DNA of 64,000 nucleotides from assembly GCA_019914995.1 (NCBI GenBank), contig CM034138.1, forward strand, positions 4,836,001-4,900,000. Reading direction: 5' to 3'. The notes under the pieces are model-generated. The model saw nothing but the letters and a program-made list of their open reading frames with translations, did not search any database and was not told where the DNA came from. Of this stretch, positions 1 to 11,469 are shown piece after piece (position 1 is the stretch's first letter; each line of letters begins with the position of its first letter). A program made the translations under genes and the position numbers. This stretch comes from Acanthochlamys bracteata. Taxonomy: Eukaryota; Streptophyta; Magnoliopsida; Pandanales; Velloziaceae.

Positions 1-539
1 ATGATTGGTTTGAATGTTCTTAGATGACTCTTGTTTGAATATCGTTAGGTGAATTTGGTTTGAATATGGTTTTGTTTTTAATGTTATAAAGTAGATATTT
101 GGAGGTACTTGTAGATGATTGTTGTTAGATGTTAGAGTTTCACTAAAGATGATGAAATTAACTTATGGCTTTCAATTAACTCTGTTGCTACAAGCATATA
201 TTGATTGATTATTGGTTGAATGTGTATCTTGTAATACATAACTTACTTATATGACAATTAATTAGCTTTTATACAATTTTTAATTAATAAGTTTAACGTT
301 AGAAAATTTTGAAATAGGATGGATAAAATCTGGATATATATTACCATAAGATATTAGAGGAGTATACCAATGGAGTTTGATTGTTCATGCAATTTGCTAA
401 AGAACATTAAAAGATGTTAGTGAGATCCACTCCCCATATCGACACTATTTAAATAGATATTCAAACACTTATGATATAGTATATATGCATTTGCTTGTCA
501 ATAATTTTATGCATTTTATACTTCTATTTTTCAGTGTTT
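1..539. other. AT-rich spacer, no gene seen
   Basis: No open frame or motif that I recognise. It may be the downstream flank or the unseen left part of the FAR1-type element that follows, because no left terminal repeat matching the right end near 8.28 kb is visible before the window edge. Confidence 0.5.
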
Positions 540-650
540 GTTTCTCATTTTTTTATTTTACTGTTTTTTTTTCATTGTCTTTTGTCACTGTTTTTTTTCA
601 CTTTTCCATTCCACTATTTTTGTTTTCATTATTTTTTTTTTTTCTTTTTT

Positions 651-694
<44 letters not shown>

Positions 695-930
695 CATTGT
701 TTTTTTTTTTTTTTCATTTTTGGTATTTTTTTTATTTTTTTTTTCACTATTTCTTTTTTCATTTTTTTTATTTCACTTTTTTTTTACTGATTTTTTATTG
801 TCTTTTCTTCCACATTTTCCATTTCACTATTTTTTTAGTTTTTATTTCACTGCTTTGTTCACTGTTCTGGCTTAACACTTTTTTTATTGCACTTTAATTT
901 TTTAATCAATTTTTTTTCACTATGTGAAAA
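540..930. repeat. T-rich low-complexity tract with TTTTCAC motif
   Basis: Long T runs, including one uninterrupted run near 650-690, are broken by repeated TTTCACTG or TTTCACTATTT words. The three overlapping frames that cross it encode almost only Phe, Leu and Ser and are not genes. The same vocabulary appears on the opposite strand at 43885-44195, so the tract is probably part of a dispersed repeat and not a purely local slippage product. Confidence 0.75.
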
Positions 931-1149
931 TGCAAACAAAAAGTATAATAATATATAACAAATTGCTCCCTATACAATACAACTTAATAAGATTGGATAC
1001 AACATCCAAATGGTTCCAAAAATGGCAAAAAAATTCATCATCTTACTTTAAATGAGTAGCTGATTCTTCTTCTTCACTAGTATTTTCGCATTTTTTCACC
1101 ATCATCTTTATTTTTGTCCTCAGCAATATCTCTTTCAAAAACTATCAAT

Positions 1150-3480
1150 TAAAAATGATGGTAATTGTTAAGAAAAAAGTTTGAATTAAAAAAAACACAA
1201 AGTATGTTACTAATCAAAACTAAGCAAATAATTTTACTTATTTGTCTTATTCTTTTTATTAGGATTTTCAGGACAATTTTATTTGTTATGTTGAACACCA
1301 GACTTGTTACAGTATGTGCATTTTCTACCTATTTTTATTTTGGCTTTTGCAGTGTCTTTTTCAAGCCTCCTTTTATTCTACTATTATCCTTATAAATAGT
1401 TTCTTCTTTTTTTCTTCCCTTCGTTTGTGATATATTATGATTCAATAGTAAGACTTGAGATGTATCAACTGTGGTTGTTTCTTCTAATGCTGGAATGCTA
1501 ACATGGTCACTAGGCTTCCTCACTTCTCTGGGCCGTGGTGCTGTTTCTTCTAGTGCTTTCAACAAAATTTGATAGCCCTCGTCGATTTCAGCAGTTTCGT
1601 AAACCAATTGGTTACAAACCATCTATAGGTGTGTAGTTATGGATAACTCAATATTTCCATGCCCATTTAAAGATCCACTATCATATTTAGCTCTATATTT
1701 GTTTGCCCCTTTCTTCCACCGCTAAAAGTGATCTGATATCTTTATATTCCGTCTCGGAAAGACCTTCACAAAATGCTCACAAGGAATTCCCAGAAACTCA
1801 AAAAGCTTACGTTCATAGTTACTTTTCTTTGTTGTTGTATTGAACTTCACCTTCCACTCCCGCCGATCACCTTCCTCTCGAGACTTGTAAATATAAGTTG
1901 TGTAGCCGTCACTATCCTTTTCATCGTGATGCAACACATACTTATTTTGAGCTTTTTCAAATTCTTATTTGAATCTGTCGTACACATTTTTCGTGTACAT
2001 TTTCTTGACTTTGTAAGACAAATACATTTGCATCGACAATGCGACACAAATGTTCACTCGTATAATCTTTTTCTTTTCTTTCTCAATTATTTTACTCAAA
2101 CACTTTTCATTTTTCAATACAAACTATCGAAGTGTTGTTTTCGACTGAAAATTTTTTTGTAAACACCATTCGTACCTTTGGATCGTCCAGTAGTGTTCAT
2201 ATCGGTATAAAAAGTATCCAAATGATAGACGGGTGTCCATTTTGTCTATCTCATATATTTCATGGAGCTACTTATTCTCCTACAATCTATATATACACAA
2301 TAATTTCCACCGTATCTCAAAAGTGCTAGGTGTATAACTTTCTCTAATATATCTTTTCATATCTTTTTTGAAATTTGAACTTTTGAATTACACATGTGAA
2401 AGCTTTCGACAAATTTTTTTAGAATATGCCACAAACAAAATCTATGTCGTGTATTAGAAAATACCTTTGCAACAGTTGCAGTCATAGTTATATCTTGATC
2501 TGTAATAATCGAACATGGAATATCACCGCCCATAGCTGCAAGCCATGTATCAAAAAGCCACTGAAAGGATTCTTCTGTCTTATCTAAAAGCAGTGCACAA
2601 CCAAACTGGATTGATTGAATGTGATCGTTGACTCCAATGAATGGCACAAATGGTATTTCGTACACATTCGTGTGGTAGATAGTGTCAAAGAATACCACAT
2701 CACCAAAATACTGAAATTATGTGCGTGATCTGCTCTTTATCCAAAAAAAATTATTGCCTTTGACTCTTCATCCATCTGTATTGCATAAAAAAAACTAGAG
2801 TCTTCTATACTCTTCCTTTTAAAGAAATCAAAGGCTGCGGTAACATCGCCACTGATAGGTTTTTTATATTCCTTCGAGCGGCACAAATAGTTTCAACAAT
2901 CTCTATCATCAAAACCATGTTGAGGTCCGTCAAGTATATCTGCAATCTTAGCAACAGGTATGCCTTCATATCGAAAAGAGTTAATCAATCTTTTAGCTGC
3001 AATGGGCAAATTTTTGCAAATAGGCATACACATTCTTTTCGCCGGATTAACTAAAGTCGTGATTGTGTTGACCTTCATAACCTACCACTTTCCACATTTC
3101 TTTAAGTTGCTTTTTCACTTTCATTATTGCAGAGCATCCACACTTCGCCGTATTTGTGTTTCTCTTTTTTTTGCTTCGTTCTCAAATACGTCATTTATCT
3201 TTTGCAATCCCCGGCTTTTGTGATTTCCATAACGATTACAGCTCATTTGACAAAAAGTGACTTCATCAAAGTTAACTCGTGTCTTTTTAGATTGGATAAC
3301 GACACTAAATCCACGACTTTTCCATAATTTATATAGAATTGTTTTGCAGCATCGAGGGTTTTAAATATCATCCCTAAGCACGGTAACTTATCACTCTCGT
3401 TGCGTTCATTTGGAGTTGTAGAAGAAGAACCAAGCTGGCAATCTGAAATTAAATAGAGAAAAAATATATATATAAGCAAT
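1150..3480 (-). pseudogene. FAR1/FRS-type MULE transposase, decayed
   Basis: Reading on the minus strand, the pieces follow the FAR1/FRS order. A FAR1 DNA-binding start lies at 3479-3243 (GMIFKTLDAAKQFYINYGK). A linker ending in QHGFDDRDC is at 3078-2893. The MULE DDE core is at about 2890-2357, with VVFFDTIYHTN, GCALLLDKTEESFQWLFDTW, IITDQD and NTRHRFCLWHILKKF. A stretch like NTTGRS of the family lies near 2180. A SWIM-like finger is at 1937-1722, and a CxxC...H...C knuckle lies at about 1320-1255. The reading frame changes several times and has stops, for example one just before the knuckle. The first two SWIM cysteines are replaced (YER where CEC is expected), though CEH is kept. In the family this protein is either a Mutator-like transposase or a domesticated light-signalling factor. 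Decay and the transposon-like upstream region favour a dead transposase. Introns cannot be excluded for some frame changes. Confidence 0.85.
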
Positions 3481-4319
3481 AACGTTCAAAACTCCATAAT
3501 GAAAGAAAGAAAAGGTCATGATCATTTCTTGAATGGAAATACCTATGTCAAGCTGAGCTATTGTGAGTAGAAGAAGAGATGAATATGAAAAAAAAGTTTA
3601 CAAACAATTGTGGATTGTAAAGTTAGCAAAACAGAGGAAGCACAAACAAAGAGGTGGAAACGAGATGAGACGTTAGAAGCGGAAAAAAAGATTAGATGAA
3701 AGCTAATGACATAAATTAGTTTATTTGTCTTTACAGTTTAAAATTTGCTCTCCGTTTACTCCCATTTTTTTCTCTCTGTTTAATCTTTCATTTTTTGCTC
3801 TCTATTTAATCTTTCATTTTCTGCTCTCTATTTAATCTTTCAGTTTTATTTTTGCTTTGTTTTACTCTGTTATGTTTATCTTTAGTTTTATATTTGCTCT
3901 CAATTTTACTAGATTTTGTTTGTCTTTAGTTTAATATTTGCTCTGTTTTACTCTATTTTGTTTGTCTTTACAATTTTATTTTTAGTTGGTGGAAGATTAA
4001 ACTTTTGCTTTCTTGCATTAAAAGCCATATATAATCTTCAAACACAACAGAACATGCCTCTACAGAAGCTTTCATGATTCATTATCCACAACACTTCATG
4101 ATTCATTCATTCATTCATCATTCACAAACTTTCATCAATTCATTGTCCAGAACACTTCCATTGACAACACTTTTTCATTCATAAAAAAGATCTTTACAAT
4201 ATTTACAAGTCTTTACAACATTTACAATAATTTTATTTACCTTACAACATTCACAACAAAACATAAAGTTGCCGCTTACATTTCTGTTTCTAGTCATTCC
4301 CAACACAACATTTACAAAT
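3481..4319. other. Upstream flank of FAR1-type gene, repeat-rich
   Basis: No coding signal. Contains the pyrimidine-rich repeats described separately and a stretch at 4050-4300 rich in ATTCATTCA and TTTACAA words. The CATTCA words resemble the CATTCACTT-rich region of the second Mutator-like element at 44240-44800. It runs up to the target duplication of the solo LTR that begins at 4325. Confidence 0.45.
3715..3990. repeat. Degenerate tandem pyrimidine-rich repeats
   Basis: Two short unit types recur: TTTTGCTCTCTATTTAATC followed by TTTCA, about three times between 3770 and 3845, and TTTGCTCT...TTTGTTTGTCTTTA, about three times between 3840 and 3975. The array lies about 300 bp upstream of the FAR1-type reading frame. 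No function is evident. Confidence 0.6.
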
Positions 4320-4324
4320 TTTTC

Positions 4325-6998
4325 TGTAATATCTCAATTTTCTTTAGTGGGTAGTCTTGTCAATATAAATGAATTGGGGTAAGTGTGTAAAAGTTGGGTC
4401 TGTCGGTGGGCTCCAAACCCAACACCATGTATTAAGTCCTAGGCTTATCTAGAACCCTCTAATCTATTATTTTCCTTACTTACTTTCTCTAATGTTTTTC
4501 TTTCGAACACCTCTCCTCCCGAGCCTTGAAGTGTGATCTCTCCGCCGCTCCAAGCTCGTCGACAGTCGCCATTTTCTTCTCCCACGTGAAGCTTCTTTCA
4601 TTTCATCTTCTCCCTCGCCGCTGTCTCTTCCTAAAAACTCGAACCGCGGCGACAACAAAAGCGAGCCGTGGGGGCGGGTTTCGCCGGCGAGCCACAAATC
4701 GCCGGATTTGGATTGCCGAAGTGCGGAATTTCCATCTTCAACCTTCCTTGTGGCTGTCTCTACTAACAAAGTCCTCCCTCTCTCGCCGAATCATCGCCGT
4801 AGCTCTCCGAACCGACGCTTGTCTCAACCATTGGCGGCGAAGGATCATCGCCGCCGGCATTCTCATTTCGCCACTGTGGTAAGCTTCCTAAGCCGTTGAA
4901 ATGGCTTGCTTGAGGCAATTTAAAATTGGCCGGAACCCTAATTGCCGGAATCCGGCGAACTTGGGAGCTCCACTGTTTGGCCGAAATGAAATATCTAAAT
5001 CTTGTCGCTAAAACTTGAAATTGAACTAGTTGCAAATTCTTTTTCTTTGCGGTAGGAATTTTCTTGATTTGAAGCACAAAAAGATTCAACGTCGATATTG
5101 GAGCTAATTAAGAGCTAGGTAAGCTTTTATCCAAACTAGCATTTACTTTTAAGAATGACATGGAATTGCGATTTTGAAGGAAGTTAAATTCAAGTGTATG
5201 CATTAATGTTGTTGTAGAGCTATAGCTTGGTAAATGCTTAATGTTCGATAATGTTGATTAATGGACATTAGTAATTGTTTGCATATAATTGTTAGGCTTG
5301 AAAAGAGGAAGATAGTGTTCTAAGAAAATTGTAGCGGCTTAAGCAATAACGAAGGAATTTAAAGTGAGGGTTACCGTGCCATCTTTCTTCCTAGATTAAC
5401 ATTAGGCGTTCGGCACAAGTAACATCTGCTTTGATCTTCCGGCATACTTTGCCATTTTCTTGCATATATGATTTTTCCCTCATAGTGCATATTGTATGTG
5501 ATGCATATTTTTCTTGATATGATAAGTGTTTATGATAGTATAAATAGTAATTCGAATTTTTCAATGCGTTGATCAGTGTGTTAATTGAGTATTAATGGGA
5601 ATCTGAAAGATGGGTTTTATATATATGGTTTATGAACGACTGAATAAGTGTTATTATGCCTTACTTAAAGAATTAAATGATTTATGGCGATGATTTATGG
5701 ACTTTCTAAATAATTTGAGAACGATTTCGTATGATATTATTATGCTTTCATCTGATAAGCCAACAGATTATTGTTGATGATCAATTTGAGTTTATCTAAA
5801 TGGTATTTATTGAAGTATTTGTGGATTTTGAAATGTTTGGAGATTCGCACTACTTTTAATGAGGTAGGCGCTGAGTTCAGGATTCTCGTCTCTCTCTCCT
5901 CTCTCTTTCGTCTGTAGATTAGGTGGGCCCATACGCGTGGGGGCGATAATACCATGGCACCCGAGTTAAATGTATGGATATGTGGACGAGCTGGAGACGC
6001 GGTTTCGCTCGGTCCTTGGTATCTATCCTGACTCCCTGACTGATGTGATTTGTTATGCATTGTTGTTTGGCATTGAATGTTTATTATTAAAATTATTGAT
6101 TGACTTATTTGATTAGCTTTCAATATGATATTCATTATTTATTATAAATTAAAGTATCTATAATTTCATTACCTATGTATGTAGTTATTAGTTCATATGT
6201 TATCTTAACTACCTACGTTTAATTTTATTTTATTTAGTAATTCTTTTATTAAATTGCAAAGTTTATATTATACTTTTAGAGATAAGTTAAAAAGCTTATA
6301 CATGAGGGGCATATTGTTTTGATTTTATTGTATGATCATTTGATTGATGCATATGCATTACATAGCCAAACCCTCTATACTAAGGACTGAGTCGATATGA
6401 GACAATTCAGAATTTAGTTAGAATAATCTTGATCTAACTCTTTGCATTTTGTACATGTAGAAGTTAGTGCGCAAGCATTAGGATAATGCATTACAAAAAA
6501 TGGTGCATCTATATTTTTTTTACCTTAGTGAGACTGGGCTCATTTTTTTTTCTTCTTTTTGCCTCCCCCAGATAGCTCGGAGGCAGTAAAGCGAGAATCG
6601 GAGTTAGCATCATCGACGAAGTCTACTCATTGAGGGTATTTTAATATTTCTTCTATACTCCACTTTTTGCATATAGGTGAGTCTGTGATTTCAAAAGGTC
6701 TGTACTATTCTGTTGCTTATTTATGTATTATCGTATACTTCGAGTTGTATATATTTTGTAATATAGTCGGTAGGCTACCGGTAGCCATTGGTCGTAGTAT
6801 GTATTTTAGTAATCATGTTATTATTCTTTTGTGGTATGAGAAAGTACATATATGTTGTGTGGTTTTGTGTTAAAATTTTTGTGTTTACACTCTTGGAGTT
6901 TTAGGGGAAGTGCTGTCGAAATTTTGAAAATTTTTTGTACTTGTTATTTGAGGTTGTTAGGACTATTTTGGAGTCATGCCCTAGATAGGGGTGTGACA
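4325..6998 (+). mobile_element. Solo LTR, Ty3/gypsy-like, 2.67 kb
   Basis: Starts TGTAATATCTCAATTTTC and ends ATAGGGGTGTGACA, so it has TG...CA ends. It is flanked by a perfect 5-bp duplication TTTTC at 4320-4324 and 6999-7003. The length and end sequences resemble LTRs of plant chromoviruses such as Tekay/Del; that family name is inference. No gag, pol or primer site lies inside or beside it, so it reads as one LTR left after recombination between two. A GC-rich, transcript-leader-like part lies at 4500-5000; small frames there do not resemble known proteins. Orientation is weakly plus. The perfect duplication suggests moderate age. Confidence 0.85.
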
Positions 6999-7003
6999 TT
7001 TTC

Positions 7004-8278
7004 AGTGACAACTTTCACTAGCTAGTAGACTCTTCACATCGTGTCTCCATCCTCATCGCATCTGCATAAAACAAAGGAACGATAAAAAAAAAAATAGGCA
7101 AAACGGAATTGAAATCAAACACAGAAAAAAGAAAATTCTAATCAAACAAAAATTGAAATACCTGCAAATTTTCTCTTCTCTGAGTCACTGTCAGTGCCGA
7201 GCTAGCGAGCTAGAAAAAAAAAAGATCTGCTGGAATGGAAATTGAAATTATGTCAAATTAGAATTTAAATCAAACTAGCTGAATTTGGAATTGAAATTAA
7301 GTGAATATGGTGAAGGAAAAATTCCTAGTGGTTCATTTGAAGGTGAGTCGATGCTTGGAAAACCTTGAAATGTTGAAACACCTTCAACATAAAAAAAAGA
7401 ACACAGGCATGTGGTGGCAGCGCCGAGCTAGAAAACCTTCAATGTTAAAAAAAAGAATGCATTCAACATTTGCATTCTACCAGCTGCCACCTTCAAATGT
7501 TGAATCACCTTCAACATAAAAAAAAGAACACATACATTTCAGCTAGAAAAAAAAGAACATTTCATGCTCGTATCTGCATAATCGTTGACAAACCTTCATT
7601 TGAACGCATCGTCACTGGCAGCGCCGGCCGAGTTAGAAAAAAAAATTCAAGAAAAATTAGAAAAGAATGCATATAAGTAGAATGTTGATGAAATTGATCA
7701 ACCGAGAATGAAACAGACAAAAATTGATTAGAAAAAAAATATTCCTAGCCTACCGGATCCCGCCATCGCCGACAACACACTCGATGCCGGAATTGATGAA
7801 ATCGATCAATCCAGAACGATTAGAAGAAGGTGAGGAAGAGAACAGCGCGATTTTTGGGCTCCGAATGAAGATCGCCGGCCGACAACATGGATGTTTCGCT
7901 GCGGTGTTCGAGCTACGAGTGGCTATCGGTTGCAAGAAAGATGAAATTAGCCGAGGAATCGAAGAGACCAAAATGAAGGCCGGCGATCGTCAAACCGCAC
8001 CGAATCGATCAGGAGGCGATCGCTCGGGCAGAGACGAAGAGAATGAGAACAGGAAAAAGGAGCACGCGAAATGAAAAAAAAAATAGAAGAATGTTTTAAC
8101 TTGCTTGGCTGAAGGGCACGCTTGGCATGCGAAATGACGAGCGTGCCCTTCGGCCAGACAAGTGCATTTCTTCTCCCCTGTGTGAATCACAGCCATCGAA
8201 TCTTGATCCGATGACTATGATTCAATGTGCACAATGTGCACGAACAGTGCATAATGTGCACATAACCAACCCGAGATA
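7004..8278. mobile_element. Right terminal region of Mutator-like element A
   Basis: Once the solo LTR is removed, this region continues 3481-4319 upstream of the FAR1-type transposase. Long parts match 46660-47340: the block at 7735-7800 with CTACCGGATCCC and ATCGCCGACAACAC, the block at 7980-8045 with GATCGTCAAACCGC and GAATCGATC, and the end with GAAGGGCACG, GTGCCCTTCGGCCAGACAAG and CAATGTGCACA. The two copies and the third element at 16.7-20.0 kb share GTGCAC-rich ends next to TA repeats. Small frames here look like terminal-repeat shadows. Calling it the terminus of the same element as the transposase is inference from position. Confidence 0.6.
7368..7540. repeat. Tandem duplication of about 128 bp
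   Basis: AATGTTGAAACACCTTCAAC followed by ATAAAAAAAAGAACACA at about 7368 recurs almost unchanged at about 7496. A partial, more diverged third version (CCTTCAATGTTAAAAAAAAG) sits between them. It lies inside the Mutator-like terminal region. Confidence 0.6.
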
Positions 8279-8332
8279 TATATATATATATATATATTCG
8301 TAATTGTAATGATGAAAGAATGAATATACATG
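8279..8332 (+). mobile_element. Fragment of short copia LTR next to MULE end
   Basis: A (TA)n tract followed by TTCGTAATTGTAATGATGAA and ending CATGTATTTCAACA matches the end half of the 97-bp LTR at 52514-52610 read in reverse complement. No primer site follows, so this looks like the tail of a 3' LTR cut by the Mutator-like element A exactly in its TA tract. Fossil fragment of a Ty1/copia LTR. Confidence 0.6.
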
Positions 8333-8457
8333 TATTTCAACAAAGCTATCTAGCTCGATTACATAAAATCCATTTTAGTGGGCCTAATCCTAATCAAGAT
8401 AATGCAAATAACATTGAAGTGGTTGTATCTGCATACATGAAATAAAACATACAGTTA

Positions 8458-9613
8458 AGGGTCTGTTCTTTTGCCAAGGAAATGACTTCTCATGTGTAAG
8501 TAACTGACTTCTTGTGTTCTTTTGTTTAATTGGTTATATTCCACACCTTCAGTTTGAATTATATTAATAATTGGTTAGTATATATAATTTTTTTGCAAAA
8601 TACAAATATATATCTTAATCTGTGCAGGTTTTAAAGATTTAAAAGATTTAATAGATATTAACATTTGATTATCAAATTTCAAGTTGGAGTGTGAAGTGGA
8701 GCCAGCTGGGAACTAATCCTTATAATGATTCTTTCGTTTGAAGGATAAAGCTTGTGGTGATGCATCTTTTTTGCTTGCGGGATTTGCAATTTTTCTGTAG
8801 TAAAGATAGAATAGCCACCTAGAATGCCTTGTATATATTGTGTAAAAATATTGTAAATGTAAAAACATACTATTAAATACTATATTAATATTTTAGTAAC
8901 ATTATAGTTGTGTATGTGTTGTGTATTAAAAATTATAATTATATTATTATAGTTATGAAATAATTTTGTAAATGATGTGTAAAATTGTATGGTATCTACG
9001 TAATGTATTGTTTTAATATAATAAAAAAGTATGAAAAAAAATGAGTAAAATTGATAGTGATAGTTTGATTAATTAAAAATTAAATTTATTTTTGTCTTAA
9101 GGAAAAAAAAAAAAAATTAGTCTTAGCATAAAATTTATAATTATGAAAAAAGTTATTTGAAAAAAGAAACAACTTTAATATGATAAATCTTAAAATAAAT
9201 ATAAATTATAGTGTATTTATATTATAGATTAATGATTATATTATTATATTAAATTATGTGATAAAAGTGTATATATACTAAAAATTATGAATTTGCACAA
9301 TATAAATATATTACTTGTATATTGTGTATACAAATTGTAATATATAATTTATAATTATAATATATTTTTTTCGTTTTTCTAATATTATAAGTAGTTTACT
9401 GAATTAAAATATTTTTAAAATAAATTAACATCACTTTCAATCTATTACAAATACAAAATAACACATAAGAATACAAAAAATCATTTCCAATTCACTTCTA
9501 TTTACAAAAAAAACATAAAAACTCAATTCACTTCTAATAATATTATTTTATTCAATATATTTCTAAGAACTTATTTTTGAAAACTCACTTTTAATATCAA
9601 AAGAACGCACGCT
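8458..9613. mobile_element. Tourist-like non-autonomous element, 1.16 kb
   Basis: Left end AGGGTCTGTTCTTTTG and right end CAAAAGAACGCACGCT form imperfect terminal inverted repeats, flanked by TTA at 8455-8457 and 9614-9616. A 3-bp TWA duplication with this type of terminus fits PIF/Harbinger (Tourist) elements. The interior is AT-rich and has no coding frame. Confidence 0.65.
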
Positions 9614-9616
9614 TTA

Positions 9617-11182
9617 AGAGCAGTAGTTGTAAGTTGCTTAGAAGAGATATTGCATCAAGCAGTCGTTTTCTGATCTTTTGATATCCCTTAAGGGGACGTG
9701 CATCAATTATACTGAAGCAAGTTTCCAAAAACTTGAAGTTATTAAAAATCAGTTCTTTATAAACGAAAAAGCTTTTGTATTTAATTGTAGTGAAATGTCA
9801 AGCCGGAAATGCTATTGTTTTATAATAGGTTGTATTTTGTAACGAGTTTAGAACTCATTTTTTAGTAGAAAAAAATGTGTTTCGACAAAATATGCCTGCT
9901 TTATGCATCTCTTTTGAACCATTTTATCTTGTACAACTATATTTTAATTAAAGTGATGATGCAAATTACCGCTACAGAGAATTAATGTTAATGCAGTTGG
10001 TAAAATTCACAACGCACCATAAATACAATTAAAATTGTTTAGAAGTACTTGTGAAAAAAATTTTTAAATTAAACATATTTTTATTTTTCGATAAACAAGT
10101 TTTATTATTTTAATTTAAAAAAATAATTAAAATAAATAATAAAAATTTTTAATATGTAAGTTTTTATATTTTTAAATTTTTAAATAAAATTTATATTCTA
10201 TTAAAAAATAATCTGAACGAAAAGTCAGATTTACGTGTTCTAGAAACATTGTTGATTAATTCTCCTAGTCGTTGTAAATGATACTAAATGCTGCAGCTTG
10301 AGAAGCACCAGTGGAGAAGGTTTGTTTTGTTCAACATCTTCAAAACCATGATGATTTACAATATTGAAAAAGTAACCTTATTGCCGCAAGAAGATGGAAG
10401 GAGATTTAGGGATCCGTTTCGCATTACTTTTTATTCTACAAAAATTTTTATATTTTTTATAAATATTTTAAATACATTTAAAATGTTTAAATGCACATAC
10501 AAATTATATGCCGTAAGTTGCTTATGAATATATATTTTACTATTTTTTAAGATAAAAAATTAAATTTACTTTTCAAAAAACTTCAAAACAAGTTTTATTT
10601 TAATTCTTTTTACTTTAATCAATTCTAAACATTTCTAGAAACAGAGATGCTATAAATGCCCTGCAGCGCCGTCGTATGATCCTTCGTTATACCTTTGCAA
10701 TTGTTTATACCTTTTCATATCATAGTTATAGTATTTTACTTTTTTAAGAATTTATTTATAGTATTTAAAATTTTCTGTTTTTAAAATTTGAAATATATGT
10801 AACTACTACATTATAAAATTATTTTATATAATTTGCTTCTTTTATTAAGACTACAAAAAAATTTTCAAAAATCCTATAAAAAGTATTTTTTACTAAAAGT
10901 ATTTTTATAAGTAATCCCGAACAATTTCATATTCTTCATATTATGCGGTCGTTCGCTTAAAATAAGATTATTTTCTTAAAAGCAGCTTTTGAAAAGGCAT
11001 TTTTATAAACAAACTTATCGTTTATAAACTTGGATATAATAAAAATTATATATTATAAGATTTATTAAGTTATCTATTTTTCAAAATTTTATAAATTCAA
11101 AAATAACATAGAAAATTTTATAACAAATAAAAAATTGAAAGATAAATGAAAAAACACGTTAGACGCACATCTAGATGACATC
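9617..11182. other. AT-rich spacer, possible MITE-like segment
   Basis: No gene seen. A segment of about 520 bp, roughly 10409-10930, starts GGGATCCGTTTCGCATTACT after TTA and ends with a partly inverse counterpart GTAATCCCGAACAATTT. It may be a diverged terminal-inverted-repeat element, but the repeats match at only about 12 of 20 positions. Confidence 0.4.
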
Positions 11183-11442
11183 GGGGCTGTTTAGCACTGC
11201 TTATCATAAGCAGCTTTTCAACTTTTTTTTTTTTTACGTTTTTTAATATATATTTTATAAGTATTTAAAAAATTTATTTAAAAATTTAGATAGTGTAGAA
11301 AAATTCTACGAAATAAGATTTTTTTATTGCATATTTTTTTTTTTTTTTTTAGTAAAAAAAATATATAGCTCGTTTTTCAAAAAAGATAAAAATACCCTCC
11401 ATTTCAGAAAAGCTCTATTTCATAAGCACTACCAAACGCTCC
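11183..11442. mobile_element. Tourist-like MITE, 260 bp
   Basis: Ends GGGGCTGTTTAGCACTGCTT and (inverse) GGAGCGTTTGGTAGTGCTTA, flanked by ATC on both sides (11180-11182 and 11443-11445). The interior is close to the MITE at 19683-19953: shared TTTATTTAAAAATTTAGA, GTGTAGAAAAATTCTAC and ATAGCTCGTTTTTCAAAAAA. No coding capacity. Confidence 0.75.
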
Positions 11443-11469
11443 ATCATGGTGTTTTCCATGGGGCAGGCC

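Noticed and set aside
485-897. Three overlapping plus-strand frames rich in Phe and Leu
   Set aside because: They are translations of a poly-T tract; composition explains them fully and no membrane-protein family pattern is present.
1150-3480. Functional FAR1/FRS transcription factor gene
   Set aside because: Stops, frame changes and loss of two SWIM cysteines make a working protein unlikely.
4476-5089. Arg/Ser-rich frames in the GC-rich part at 4.5-5.1 kb as a possible gene
   Set aside because: They lie inside a solo LTR defined by TG...CA ends and a perfect TTTTC duplication; the frames overlap on both strands and match no domain.
7301-8196. Short frames in the 7.3-8.2 kb region as small genes
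   Set aside because: The region is repeated at 46.7-47.3 kb as the end of Mutator-like elements, and the frames are not conserved between copies.
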